From NCBI GenBank assembly GCA_016802295.1, contig JAESIW010000210.1, forward strand, positions 62,001 through 126,000: a stretch of 64,000 nt of DNA, given 5' to 3'. A program made the position numbers and the translations under genes. The notes under the pieces were generated by a model. It saw nothing but the letters and a program-made list of their open reading frames with translations, was not told where the DNA came from and did not search any database. The stretch comes from Brachionus rotundiformis (Eukaryota > Rotifera > Eurotatoria > Ploima > Brachionidae). This document shows positions 44,700-53,959 of this stretch, one piece after another. Positions within the stretch are counted from its first letter, which is position 1. The number at the start of each line of letters is the position of its first letter.

Positions 44700-46166
44700 A
44701 TGGATAACAATTGTAGTTATATTATAGCTTTATACAATAAGCTAGTGCAAGAGCGTGTTTCTTTAGAACATTTGTGGCACCAAGTAGATACTTACATAAA
44801 GCCTTACAGCGTTAATAATAACAAAAATATATTGTACGATTCTACCGCCACTTTTGCAGCAGAAACGTTGGTTTCTGGTATTTGGTCTTTTATTAGTAAC
44901 AGTGCAGAAAGTTGGTTTTTTTTAACCAATAAAAACCCTAACTTTAAACACAATACCAACTTTAGTAATTGGCTATTGCAGGCAGATGAAATTTTAAAAA
45001 ACAGTTTATGTAACTCTAGCAACAGTTTTTATGCAAAATCTTACGAATTTTACTTTGATTTAGTATGCTACGGCACCGCTATTTTTAGCGTTATAGAAGA
45101 CATTAACAACAAAAAAATTAATCATAATACCTGCAATATTTATAACACTTATTTGTATAACCATGGGGCAGAAGTAGACACGGTAATTTCTAAACTTTAT
45201 TTAACGCCACTGCAAGCCATAGAAAAATTTGGTAGCAACAACGTTAGTAGCCATATTGTGCAGTTAGCCAATAAAAACGATAATTCTTTATTGTTGTTTT
45301 TACAAGCAGTTTTACCTAGCAAATATTTAAAAAATAACAAGCTTAAACCAATTAAAATGCCCTATGCTTGCTTGTATATAGATACCCACAGCAATATGGT
45401 GGTAAAGCAGGGCGGTTTTTATAGTTTTCCGTATATGATAACCCGCTGGTATACCAATACCAACCAACTATACGGCGTAAGCCCAGCTATTAACAGCTTG
45501 CCAGATATTAAAATGTTAAATTCTATTGCTAAAACTATTATTGCTTCGGCTCAAAAACAGGTAGACCCACCAATTTTAGCCCCAAACGAAGCCGTGGTTA
45601 GCGGTATTAAAACTTTACCAGGGGGCGTAATTTATGGGGCAATAGACCCCATTAGTGGCAACCAACTTATAAAACCGTTAAATATTGGGGCAGATACTTC
45701 GGGGGCGTATAACTTACAACAGCAAATAAAACTTAGTTTATTGCAGGCGTTTTATAATCAGTTGTTATCTTATAATTACAACAGCAATGCCACCGCCACC
45801 GAGGTACTTGCCGTTAACGACCAAAAGCTAAGGCTACTGGGGGCAAAAATAGCCACACTACAAGCAGAGTTTTTATACCCTTTACTAAAAAGGCAATTGC
45901 AATTATTGTTATCTTTAAATTTATTACCGCCTTTGCCTGTAGATATTGCCAATAACTTTACAATTAACGATATAGATATAGATTTTACCGGAGCATGGAA
46001 TAAGTATCAAAAATTATTAAATAACGTTAATTTGCAAGATTTAGTTAAATCTATTAATACCGTAATGCCGTTTGACTCTACCGTGGCAAGCAAAGTTAAC
46101 TGGCTAGAGGTTTTAAAAGTAATTTTAGATAACAACGGTTTAAATAAAAATTTATTTAACTTTTAA
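44700..46166 (+). CDS. Phage portal / head-tail connector protein
   Basis: The 488-residue protein opens with a helical region (RVSLEHLWHQVDTYIKPYS) and then SFISNSAESWFFLTN, and later has ITRWYTNTNQLYGVSPAINSLPDIKMLNSIAK, a signature of the podovirus head-tail connector family (T7 gp8-like). In the middle, VDPPILAP and LPGGVIYG also fit. It forms the dodecameric ring through which DNA enters. Length is slightly below T7 portal. It follows the terminase by 98 bases. Confidence 0.88.
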   Translation: MDNNCSYIIALYNKLVQERVSLEHLWHQVDTYIKPYSVNNNKNILYDSTATFAAETLVSGIWSFISNSAESWFFLTNKNPNFKHNTNFSNWLLQADEILKNSLCNSSNSFYAKSYEFYFDLVCYGTAIFSVIEDINNKKINHNTCNIYNTYLYNHGAEVDTVISKLYLTPLQAIEKFGSNNVSSHIVQLANKNDNSLLLFLQAVLPSKYLKNNKLKPIKMPYACLYIDTHSNMVVKQGGFYSFPYMITRWYTNTNQLYGVSPAINSLPDIKMLNSIAKTIIASAQKQVDPPILAPNEAVVSGIKTLPGGVIYGAIDPISGNQLIKPLNIGADTSGAYNLQQQIKLSLLQAFYNQLLSYNYNSNATATEVLAVNDQKLRLLGAKIATLQAEFLYPLLKRQLQLLLSLNLLPPLPVDIANNFTINDIDIDFTGAWNKYQKLLNNVNLQDLVKSINTVMPFDSTVASKVNWLEVLKVILDNNGLNKNLFNF

Positions 46167-46186
46167 CAACAAGGAGCACCCCCACT

Positions 46187-46483
46187 ATGAATACCGGATT
46201 TCAATGGTTATTAAACAACTTTAAAGGCAATAAAAGCGTGCAAGTGCAACAAGCATTTGCCCATGTTTTTAATGTTAACCACACCAACGCACAACTAGTA
46301 CTGCAAGACCTTTGCTTATACTGTAATTTTAATTCTTCTAGCTTTGTTAAAAACGACCCCACAGCCACCGCTTTTAACGAAGGTGCCAGAGACGTTTTAT
46401 TGCATATTTTACAACTTAGTAATATTAGCACTGCTTGTTTACTTAAAGTGCAACAACAATTACAAAACAACAACTATAACTAA
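46187..46483 (+). CDS. Bbp19-like small phage protein
   Basis: The 98-residue protein has AFAHVFNVNHTNAQLVLQDL followed by DPTATAFNEGARDVLLHILQL. That pattern, together with its place between portal and scaffold/capsid genes, resembles the Bbp19 family of short-tailed phages of the Bordetella BPP-1 type. The function of that family is unknown. A GGAG Shine-Dalgarno precedes the start. The match is by memory of the motif pattern, so moderate confidence. Confidence 0.65.
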   Translation: MNTGFQWLLNNFKGNKSVQVQQAFAHVFNVNHTNAQLVLQDLCLYCNFNSSSFVKNDPTATAFNEGARDVLLHILQLSNISTACLLKVQQQLQNNNYN

Positions 46484-46505
46484 CCAACCAAGGATAACAA
46501 ATAAA

Positions 46506-47018
46506 ATGACAGAAACCATACTAAAAACCGTATTTGATATTTTAAACGATAATAAAATTAACCCAGAAACCATAACCTTAGTTACCAACCAGCTAAGTAA
46601 CACATTGCAACAAACCACCACACAGCAAGCCGATGATAACAATATAGATTTAGATGTTTTACAAAAAAAATTGCAAAATTTATGGGAACAAGACTACGAA
46701 GCAAATTCGTTACTAGTTAAGCGTGCCTTAGATTGGTTGCAATTTAGCAATAGCAACAACCAAGAAGAAAACGCCAACTGCGAAGTAGACGTAGTTTTAA
46801 AACTACTACAACTAGGTAAATTAGTAAGCGAAGACGTTAACCTACAAGGCAACAACTCTGCTAATAGCACTTTAACCAAACAACAAGCCATTAACGAACG
46901 CAATAAACTAATAAACAACAAAGAATTTATGCAAGCAATTAACAACAACGCTAGTTTAAATCATAAACACGCACTAGAGCAATTAAATAAATTAAATTCT
47001 ATAATTGCTAACTATTAA
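46506..47018 (+). CDS. Probable phage scaffolding protein
   Basis: The 170-residue acidic, Gln/Asn-rich protein is predicted largely helical and has no cysteine-rich or enzymatic motif. It sits directly upstream of the major capsid gene, where short-tailed phages encode their scaffold. The frame is open further upstream (to 46344), but the ATG at 46506, after an AAGGA, avoids overlap with the Bbp19-like gene and is the better start. Assignment is by position and composition only. Confidence 0.6.
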   Translation: MTETILKTVFDILNDNKINPETITLVTNQLSNTLQQTTTQQADDNNIDLDVLQKKLQNLWEQDYEANSLLVKRALDWLQFSNSNNQEENANCEVDVVLKLLQLGKLVSEDVNLQGNNSANSTLTKQQAINERNKLINNKEFMQAINNNASLNHKHALEQLNKLNSIIANY

Positions 47019-47077
47019 TTTTAACTTTTAACCATATTTTACATTAACCATATATTTTTATAACCATAGGAGCATAT

Positions 47078-47971
47078 ATGACACTTATAAACAACACCCT
47101 AAAAGAAGGCTACAAATACGCAATATTGTTAAACCTACAACAAAAAGGTAGTAAACTTAGCGATTGCGTGCGTGTAGAACAACAAAACATTAACAAAACT
47201 TTTTACGACCAAATAGGCCCAACCGAAGCCATAGATATTACTAGAAAACAACAAGACACACCCTTGCTAAACACTAAGTTTGACAGACGCTTTGTTACGT
47301 TAGTAACATCCGATTGGGGAGATTTAGTAGAAAACGAAGCTCATTTAACTATGCTAACAGACCCAACCTCTGCATACGCCCTAAACGCCGCCTACGCTTT
47401 AGGCAGAAAAAAGGATATTAGAATAATAGAAGCCGCTTTAGGCAACGCATGGAGTGGCAACAACGGAGACTCGCCCATAAGTATGCTAGGCATGAAAGCC
47501 GTAGAAGTAGACTATACCGAAGGTAGCCAAAAAACCGCAACAGGCTTAACCATACAAAAACTACGCAAAGCCAGAGAACTACTAGACGACGCCGATGTAG
47601 ATGATGATGAAGAACAATACTGCGTGGTTACTTCTAAGCAAGTTAGCGATTTATTGCGTACTACCGAAGTAACATCCGAAGATTACAACAGCGTAAAAGC
47701 TTTAGTAGACGGCAAAATAGATACCTTTATGGGCTTTAAGTTTAAGCGTGTTTCTAGTGCTATTTTACCTATTTCGGGCTTTGATAAAGTTTCGCGTAGT
47801 GTATTGTGTTTTGCTAAAAGTGGCTTGCTAATGGGTATTAATAACGATATTAAAGTAGATATTAGCCCAAGACCAGACAAACGTATGGCTACGCAAGTTT
47901 ATGCTAGTATTTCGTGCGGAGCAGTTAGAATGAGCGAGAAAAAAGTTGTACCTATTTATTGTAAAGAATAA
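47078..47971 (+). CDS. Phage major capsid protein
   Basis: The 297-residue product has TKFDRRFVTLVTSDWGDLV, LTDPTSAYALNAAYALGRKKDIRIIEAALG and a C-terminal INNDIKVDISPRPDKRMATQVYASISCGAVRM, patterns of the HK97-fold capsid proteins in BPP-1-like podoviruses. A strong AGGAG Shine-Dalgarno precedes it and a strong hairpin terminator follows, consistent with high expression. No sign of truncation. Confidence 0.83.
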   Translation: MTLINNTLKEGYKYAILLNLQQKGSKLSDCVRVEQQNINKTFYDQIGPTEAIDITRKQQDTPLLNTKFDRRFVTLVTSDWGDLVENEAHLTMLTDPTSAYALNAAYALGRKKDIRIIEAALGNAWSGNNGDSPISMLGMKAVEVDYTEGSQKTATGLTIQKLRKARELLDDADVDDDEEQYCVVTSKQVSDLLRTTEVTSEDYNSVKALVDGKIDTFMGFKFKRVSSAILPISGFDKVSRSVLCFAKSGLLMGINNDIKVDISPRPDKRMATQVYASISCGAVRMSEKKVVPIYCKE

Positions 47972-48022
47972 TTTTTTTAATAAACCATAACCTATAACCT
48001 AAAAATTATAAACATAGCCAAT

Positions 48023-48069
48023 AATAAGGTTTTATAGTTAACCTTGTTGCTATAAAGCCTTATTTTTTT
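48023..48069 (+). terminator. Strong terminator after the capsid gene
   Basis: A 15-base stem, AATAAGGTTTTATAG (48023-48037) with CTATAAAGCCTTATT (48050-48064), contains one G-U pair and a 12-base loop and is followed by T at 48063-48069. It separates the capsid gene from the tail genes, the same place as the main late terminator of phage T7. Confidence 0.85.
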
Positions 48070-48085
48070 ATAAAGGATTTTAAAA

Positions 48086-48661
48086 ATGTTAAATAATACC
48101 AAACTTATTATATGTAATAAAGCCTTAGCTTTAGTTAAGCAAGCTCCGTTAAATAATTTAACCGATAAAACCAAAGAAGTAGAAATTGTTAATTTAAATT
48201 ATAACCTAACCAAAAGCTTTGTGCTAGCCAGTTATGTGTGGGGTAATGCTTTAGTTAAAGATGTATTTTTGCAAAATCAACAACCCGCAGAAAACAACCT
48301 TGGTAATTATAAATTTAAATATTTACTACCTAATAATTTAATTAAAATTGTTGCGGTAAATTCTAACAGTTATAACATACAAAACAACTATTTATTTACC
48401 AATTGCAACACCTGTTGTTTATCTTACATTTATAATATTGCCGAAGAAGATATGCCTATTTACTTAGTAAACTATTTTTGTGTAAAACTAGCTCTAGATA
48501 TTAGCTACAGTTTTATAGAAGACTTAAGCTACATTAACTACTTACGTGCTTTAGCAGAAAACGAATTTAAACTGGCAACTAATATAGACTCTAAAAACCA
48601 AGCAACCAACAATAACATTAACAGCCAACTAATTAGCAGATTATGGATTGTTAATTCTTAA
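48086..48661 (+). CDS. Tail adaptor protein (T7 gp11-like)
   Basis: The 191-residue product has ICNKALALVKQAPLNNLTDKTKEVEIVNLNYNLTKSFVLASYVWGNA followed by FKYLLPNNLIKIVAV (described in pieces), which is the pattern of tail tubular protein A adaptors: a helical N-terminus, a W-containing turn and a Leu-Pro strand. It would sit between portal and nozzle. It starts 25 bases after the capsid terminator with a GGA-rich leader. Confidence 0.78.
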   Translation: MLNNTKLIICNKALALVKQAPLNNLTDKTKEVEIVNLNYNLTKSFVLASYVWGNALVKDVFLQNQQPAENNLGNYKFKYLLPNNLIKIVAVNSNSYNIQNNYLFTNCNTCCLSYIYNIAEEDMPIYLVNYFCVKLALDISYSFIEDLSYINYLRALAENEFKLATNIDSKNQATNNNINSQLISRLWIVNS

Positions 48662-48726
48662 TTTTTAATTTTTAATACAAACCACTGTAGCAACTACAAT
48701 GTTTAATAATATGGATAAAAACAGCA

Positions 48727-50730
48727 ATGGTAAAAAAATTTCAAGTAAATTTAGCTAAATTTACCCACGGGCAAATAGATAACACCTTTAACTTTTATAA
48801 CTTTAACGGTAATTATTACGAAACCGCTAATAAAATACAAAATTTTATACTAAACAACAACGCACTACAACGCAGAGCCCCACTGCAATGTATAAAAGTT
48901 ATACAAGGCAATAGCAATTGTTTTATTTATGGTATTAATAACAATAGTAATACTATGTTGGCCTTAGTAATACATAGTTTAAACGCCAATAATATAGAAA
49001 GCAACCAACAAGTAGAGTTTTATAACCATAAAAATTTATTAGGTTGCCAGTACCCAAATAAATTTACCCATAGTTTTAGTAATGCACAAGCCAACCTTAA
49101 CCACTATAGTGTTTACAACAATACACTATATTTATTTAGCAACTATTATAGCTACCAAATAAATTTAAATAACTTTTTAAAAACACCGCCAGCCGATTTT
49201 AATCTTATAGATGGCCCCTATATAGATAATACCGATACATCTACCACTTTTTACGCAAACAACACCATTAATTTAGAAGGTAAAACTATGCAAATAGTTA
49301 CCACCAATAAACAGCTAGATAATAAAAATTTATATAAAGATAACCACAGATTTATAAAAATTTTAAATTCTGGAGTATGGGTTTCTATGAAATACTACGC
49401 CAATAGCAACCAGCTTAACTTAATTGTAGAAATGCTTAATACGTTTGTAGATACATCGGTTAGTAATACCTACAAGTTAGGTATTAGCCACACTAAACGT
49501 TGGCACATGTTTGCTTTTTATTTAAACCGTTTGTATATTGCCTATAACAACAATTACATAGGGGTTTCTGTGCAAAATAATTTAAATACGTTTTCTTCTA
49601 CCACACGTATACAAAATGCAGAAGGCAAACCAAGTAACCAAGTTTATGCTAATAACGGTTTTTATTTTTGTATTCCGCAAGGTGGTAACATTACATGGCT
49701 AAACGCTTGTAATACAGGCGTATTGGTAGGTATGCAACAGGGATTGTATTTGGTTGCATCTTTTAAAGCAGAAGAAAACATTTCGCCGTTAAATTATAAA
49801 GTTAATAAATTGTTTAATACCAACTGCGGTACAGCTTTTTGTAACGATTTTAGCGGTACGGTATTTGCCGATATTACTGGTACGCTTTTATATAAAGTTG
49901 AAGTTAGCTCTAGTGCAGATGCTAAACTACAACAACTAAACGCTTATTGCACTAGCTTGTTTAACAGTGGTATTAAAAAAATGGTTTCTAGTAATTATCC
50001 GCACAATACTTTATGGATACTGCTAAACAATGGCACCTTAGTTACAGCAACACTTAGCAACACCAACCCACAAACCTATAGTTTTGCCACCCATAGTATA
50101 AACCTACAGCAGTGTGTAATACAAGATATTGCATATGCATACAACAACAACTACAGTTATATGTATTTTATAGTGCAACGCATTATTAACAATAAACCAG
50201 TGGTTACACTAGAGTATATGGATTTACTTAACAACAACGCAGTGTTTTTAGATTTAATGCATAAATACAGTGTAACCAACAATGTTATTACCAATTTATA
50301 CTCTTACAACAATACTAATGTTACCGTTGTGGTTAATGGTATTAATTTAGGTGTGTATAAAGTAGTTAACAACCAAGTAACTTTAAGCAGTAGTGCAGGC
50401 GTTTTTAATAATGTGGTTGCTTGTGTTGGTTATGCTTATAGTTCGGTATACACTACGCCCAAAATAGATTATTCCGAAGGCTTTACAGACACCCAAAGTT
50501 CTAAGCAAATAGTTAGTGCTACCGTTACTTTAAGCTGTGGCAATGGCTTTGTTGTGCAAAATGCCAACTGCAACCAACATTTAACTACAGTTACTGTTAA
50601 TAACCATAATCAACCAAAAAGCTTTGTGCTTAATACTGCTTGGCATACGCAACCTTGTATAAGTTTTGTGCAAAATAATCATTTAAACTTAGGTATTACC
50701 AGCATTAAGTTAAATTTATTAAGCAACTAA
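48727..50730 (+). CDS. Tail nozzle protein (T7 gp12-like / tail tubular protein B)
   Basis: The 667-residue protein starts with FTHGQIDNTFNFYNFNGNYYETANKIQNFIL and then LQRRAPLQ, the N-terminal pattern of short-tailed-phage nozzle proteins (usually F-T-x-G-E-L-S-P ... leading to R-R-P-G). The rest is mostly beta strands with Asn, Tyr and Thr, as expected for a propeller. It forms the tail tip through which DNA exits. It is the last recognised virion protein of the cassette; no tail fibre follows. Confidence 0.78.
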   Translation: MVKKFQVNLAKFTHGQIDNTFNFYNFNGNYYETANKIQNFILNNNALQRRAPLQCIKVIQGNSNCFIYGINNNSNTMLALVIHSLNANNIESNQQVEFYNHKNLLGCQYPNKFTHSFSNAQANLNHYSVYNNTLYLFSNYYSYQINLNNFLKTPPADFNLIDGPYIDNTDTSTTFYANNTINLEGKTMQIVTTNKQLDNKNLYKDNHRFIKILNSGVWVSMKYYANSNQLNLIVEMLNTFVDTSVSNTYKLGISHTKRWHMFAFYLNRLYIAYNNNYIGVSVQNNLNTFSSTTRIQNAEGKPSNQVYANNGFYFCIPQGGNITWLNACNTGVLVGMQQGLYLVASFKAEENISPLNYKVNKLFNTNCGTAFCNDFSGTVFADITGTLLYKVEVSSSADAKLQQLNAYCTSLFNSGIKKMVSSNYPHNTLWILLNNGTLVTATLSNTNPQTYSFATHSINLQQCVIQDIAYAYNNNYSYMYFIVQRIINNKPVVTLEYMDLLNNNAVFLDLMHKYSVTNNVITNLYSYNNTNVTVVVNGINLGVYKVVNNQVTLSSSAGVFNNVVACVGYAYSSVYTTPKIDYSEGFTDTQSSKQIVSATVTLSCGNGFVVQNANCNQHLTTVTVNNHNQPKSFVLNTAWHTQPCISFVQNNHLNLGITSIKLNLLSN

Positions 50731-50746
50731 CAATAAGGTTAATAAT

Positions 50747-51196
50747 ATGCGTATAAGCCCACAAGGTATAAATTTTATACTAAAGCACGAAAACTGCAAA
50801 CTTACTTTATACAAAGATAGCGCCAACCATTACACCATAGGGGTAGGGCATAAATGTAGTACTGCCCAAATACAGCAATTTAAAAACGGAATATCTAAAC
50901 CTAAAGCTATACAGTTATTGCATGCAGATTTAATAACACCCACCAATAGTGTTAATAATTTAGGGCTTAATTTATTGCAACATCAGGCAGATGCCCTAAT
51001 TAGCTTAATTTTTAATATTGGTAGTGGTAATTTTGCTAAAAGTACTTTAAAGCAAGTTTTGTTAAGCAACTGTAACAATTTTACCCACATTAAAACTAAT
51101 TGGCTTAAATTTAGTTACGCCAATAAAAAATTTGTTAAAGGCCTTTATAACAGACGCCTTAACGAAACCAACCTATACATAAACAATATATATTAA
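50747..51196 (+). CDS. Endolysin, phage lysozyme (GH24)
   Basis: The 149-residue lysozyme has the T4-lysozyme-type catalytic set E15, D24 and T30 in the E-x8-D-x5-T spacing, within KHENCKLTLYKDS and YTIGVGH. ADALISLIFNIGSGNF and the C-terminal GLYNRRLNE are also standard for the family. It lacks an N-terminal signal or membrane anchor, so a holin would be needed for export; none adjoins it. It cleaves the peptidoglycan glycan chain. It starts 16 bases after the nozzle gene. Confidence 0.93.
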   Translation: MRISPQGINFILKHENCKLTLYKDSANHYTIGVGHKCSTAQIQQFKNGISKPKAIQLLHADLITPTNSVNNLGLNLLQHQADALISLIFNIGSGNFAKSTLKQVLLSNCNNFTHIKTNWLKFSYANKKFVKGLYNRRLNETNLYINNIY

Positions 51197-51235
51197 CCAC
51201 AACAACAACCAACCATAAAAAAGGAACAAATAATT

Positions 51236-51616
51236 ATGACCACAATTAATTTACAAAAACTATATTCTAGCGTAAACAACAATTTAGCCTTTGGTAATAG
51301 CAAAAACGTTGTAGTACTAAATAGCAAATTGCAACAATTGGCAGATTCTTACAATAACGCTTTGTATAATCTTAATAACGCCAGCAACACGCAATTGGCA
51401 AATTTAAGTAGCAATAAAAGTAAATACGCCAGCAATGGTAGCTTTACCGAACAACAACAAGCCCTAAAACAACAACAAAAAAAACAAACAGAAAGCTTAA
51501 AGCAAAAAACTTATCAACAACAACAGCAGTTAATTTTGCAAAATCAACAAAAAATGTTACAGAATCATTTAAAACAAGCGGGTAGTATTTTTACTAAGTT
51601 AAATAAATTTTTTTAA
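51236..51616 (+). CDS. Gln-rich coiled-coil protein of the phage cassette
   Basis: I do not recognise this 126-residue protein. Its second half (about residues 75-115) is a Gln/Lys-rich segment with likely coiled-coil character, and the first half is Asn/Ser/Leu-rich. It lies 39 bases after the endolysin and before the cassette terminator, so it is part of the same transcript; a DNA-injection or internal virion role is a guess from position. An AAGGA Shine-Dalgarno precedes the ATG. Confidence 0.6.
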   Translation: MTTINLQKLYSSVNNNLAFGNSKNVVVLNSKLQQLADSYNNALYNLNNASNTQLANLSSNKSKYASNGSFTEQQQALKQQQKKQTESLKQKTYQQQQQLILQNQQKMLQNHLKQAGSIFTKLNKFF

Positions 51617-51669
51617 TTAATGTTAAATAATTATTAATAATTGTTGCTTGTTATACTTTGTTTTAAGCC

Positions 51670-51716
51670 AAAAATACAGCAAATAGCTTTTTTAAGTGTT
51701 ATTTGTTGTATTTTTT
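51670..51716. terminator. Terminator at the end of the phage cassette
   Basis: A 16-base stem (51670-51685 with 51700-51715, one G-U pair) surrounds a 14-base loop. T follows on the plus strand (to 51716) and A precedes it, so it may act in both directions. It closes the cassette 53 bases after the last gene. Confidence 0.8.
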
Positions 51717-51825
51717 GTTTTACATTGCTATGCATTTTATTGTATTTTTATAAAGTTGTTTGTTTTTGTTATTATGCAACAAATAACTTTATATAATTTA
51801 AAATAAAATAAGAGGTTACAACGTT

Positions 51826-53226
51826 ATGTTTGCTTTTCGATTTCACTTTCCACACGCACTAACAATTATTTCTGTATTAATTGTGCTATCTGCTTTAAGT
51901 ACTTTTTTTGTACCAGCAGGAAAGTTTGACCGAAAGTACGACAAACAGCTAGAACGAGAAGTTGTAATACCCAACACATACAAAGCAGTAGATAGCAACC
52001 CGCAAGGTTATAAAAGTGTATTTACTTCGTTTATTAAAGGCATACAAGATGCTTCGGCAATAGTAGCTTACGTACTAGTAGTAGGCGGAGCCTACGGTAT
52101 TATTATGTCTACTGGGGCTTTAAACAACGGCTTAGCGGTTTTAATTAAAAAGTTAGGCACTAAAGTTAGGTTGCTTATTCCTATTGTAATGCTTTTGCTT
52201 TCTATAGCGGGCACCACCGCCGGAATGTGGGAAGAAACCTTGGTTTTTTACGCAATTATGGTAGCGTTAATGGTTTCTGCAGGGTTTGATGCCCTAGTAG
52301 GCGTTGCCGTTATAGTATTAGGGGCGGGTACTGGTAATTTGGCTTCTACGTTAAATCCGTTTGCTACAGGTATTGCTTCGCAAATTGCAGAAATACCACT
52401 AAAAGACGGAATTTCGTGGAGGGTTATTGCTTGGGTTTGTTGTGTAATAGTTTCGGTTTCTTATGTTTTATGGTATGCTAGCAGAGTACATAAAAACCCA
52501 GAAAAATCTTTTATTTCTGCTAAAAAAAGACAAGAACATATACAGTTTTTTACCGAAACTAAAGACGCTAAAAATATACAAAACGCAACCTTTAGCAAAA
52601 AAGATGCCCTAGTAGTAACCGGCTTTGTTGCCAACATTGGCACTATGATGTACGGCGTTATTAACCACGGTTGGTATATGGCAGAGCTTTCTATGAGCTT
52701 TTTAACCTTAGCCCTGTTTAGTGCTATTGTATTTAAAATGAACGAAACTAAATTATGGGAAAACTTTATAAAGGGGTCTGAAAGTTTGGTTTCGGCCGCC
52801 CTTGTAATTGGCTTTGCCAGAGCAATTGTTATGGTAGCAGACGAAGGCAACATTGTAGATACAGTGCTAAACTTTATTGCCAACACCTTAAGCGGATTAA
52901 GTAGCACGGTTTTTATTGTAGTTAATTTAATTTTTCAATTATTTGTTGGTATTTTTGTGCCTTCTTCTTCGGGGCATGCGGCTTTAACTATGTCTATTAT
53001 GGCGCCGTTGGCAGATTTATTTAGTATTCCTCGTAGCTCGGTAGTTACTGCTATGCAATTTGCCTCTGGCTTGGCTAACTTTTTTACCCCAACCGCAGGC
53101 GTTTTAATGGCGGGTATATCTATTGCTAAAATAGGTTACGGCACTTGGTTAAAGTTTGTGTTGCCTTTGTTGGTAATTCAATTTATAATTACAGCTATAA
53201 TACTAGTATTATCTGTAAGTATATAA
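51826..53226 (+). CDS. YfcC-family membrane transporter
   Basis: The 466-residue polytopic protein (about 11-12 helices) has FRFHFPHALTIISVLIVLSA at the N-terminus, GGAYGIIMSTGALNNGL, AGTTAGMWEETLVFY and FVPSSSGHAALTMSIMAPLADL, which are hallmarks of the YfcC/DcuC-like antiporter family. Members exchange basic amino acids or C4-dicarboxylates. The exact substrate cannot be told. The gene follows the phage terminator and leads a small group with two rhodaneses. Confidence 0.85.
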   Translation: MFAFRFHFPHALTIISVLIVLSALSTFFVPAGKFDRKYDKQLEREVVIPNTYKAVDSNPQGYKSVFTSFIKGIQDASAIVAYVLVVGGAYGIIMSTGALNNGLAVLIKKLGTKVRLLIPIVMLLLSIAGTTAGMWEETLVFYAIMVALMVSAGFDALVGVAVIVLGAGTGNLASTLNPFATGIASQIAEIPLKDGISWRVIAWVCCVIVSVSYVLWYASRVHKNPEKSFISAKKRQEHIQFFTETKDAKNIQNATFSKKDALVVTGFVANIGTMMYGVINHGWYMAELSMSFLTLALFSAIVFKMNETKLWENFIKGSESLVSAALVIGFARAIVMVADEGNIVDTVLNFIANTLSGLSSTVFIVVNLIFQLFVGIFVPSSSGHAALTMSIMAPLADLFSIPRSSVVTAMQFASGLANFFTPTAGVLMAGISIAKIGYGTWLKFVLPLLVIQFIITAIILVLSVSI

Positions 53227-53243
53227 AACATAGGTAAATTGTA

Positions 53244-53594
53244 ATGATAAAAGAAATAACCGCTTTAGAATTAGAGCAATTAATGTTAAATAAAGATAAA
53301 AATCTATTATTAATAGACGTACGCACATTGCCAGAATTTGCCAACGGCTTTATTAAAAACGCCGTGCATATGCCACTAGATGTTGCCACCGCAGATAAAG
53401 TAGAAGCTTTAATTAATAAAAATAATTTGCTTAACGCTAAAGTGGTTATTTATTGCCAAGGGGGCGTGCGTAGTGCAAACTTTGCTTATTCTATCTCTGC
53501 TAATGATTTAGAACTACTGCACGACTTAGGTGCCACTATTTACAATTTAAAAGGTGGTATTGTTACTTGCAGTGCAAATATGTTAACTAAGTAA
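53244..53594 (+). CDS. Rhodanese-like sulfurtransferase 1
   Basis: The 116-residue single-domain protein has LIDVRTLPEFANGFIKNAVHMPL and the active-site loop CQGGVRS with Cys71. Such proteins carry persulfide sulfur. It lies 17 bases after the transporter and 25 bases before a second rhodanese, all in one direction. The loop is intact, so catalysis is likely; the acceptor is not known. Confidence 0.9.
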   Translation: MIKEITALELEQLMLNKDKNLLLIDVRTLPEFANGFIKNAVHMPLDVATADKVEALINKNNLLNAKVVIYCQGGVRSANFAYSISANDLELLHDLGATIYNLKGGIVTCSANMLTK

Positions 53595-53619
53595 TTTTTA
53601 ATTAAAAACAGGTGTAATT

Positions 53620-53946
53620 ATGCAAATATTGGCCACTTACTTAGATAATTTAATTAAAACCAACCCCAACGTTGTTATTATAGATGTTAGAGACGCAGAA
53701 GAATACAATAAATATCATATTTCTAATGCAATTAATATTAACATTGGCAGTATATCGTTAAATACATTAGTTAGTGCTTTAAATTTAAACGCTAACAGCA
53801 ATTTAACACTGGTTACTTACTGCAACACCGGTGGCAGAGGCGGTAGAGCATACGAACTTATAAAAACTTTACTAGCCAACTACCCCAATGTTAATGTGCT
53901 AAATTTACAACACGGTATTAATAGTTATATTAAGCTAAAAATATAA
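53620..53946 (+). CDS. Rhodanese-like sulfurtransferase 2
   Basis: The 108-residue protein has VIIDVRDAEEYNKYHISNAINI and the loop CNTGGRGGRA with Cys68. The loop is longer than the usual six residues (two extra Gly/Arg), which may change specificity toward larger acceptors. It is adjacent to rhodanese 1 and 13 bases upstream of the NDUFS4-like gene. Confidence 0.88.
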   Translation: MQILATYLDNLIKTNPNVVIIDVRDAEEYNKYHISNAININIGSISLNTLVSALNLNANSNLTLVTYCNTGGRGGRAYELIKTLLANYPNVNVLNLQHGINSYIKLKI

Positions 53947-53959
53947 GGACTTTAAAACA

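Noticed and set aside
46344..46505. Upstream extension of the scaffold-like gene
   Set aside because: It overlaps the Bbp19-like gene in another frame; the ATG at 46506 follows an AAGGA and gives a uniform helical protein.
43027..51616. Complete active prophage
   Set aside because: No integrase, repressor, replication, tail-fibre gene or flanking direct repeat is visible next to the cassette, although a tRNA-Arg lies 2.7 kb downstream.
52461..52907. Minus-strand frame of 148 codons within the YfcC gene
   Set aside because: Antisense shadow of a conserved transporter; no start signal and no family.
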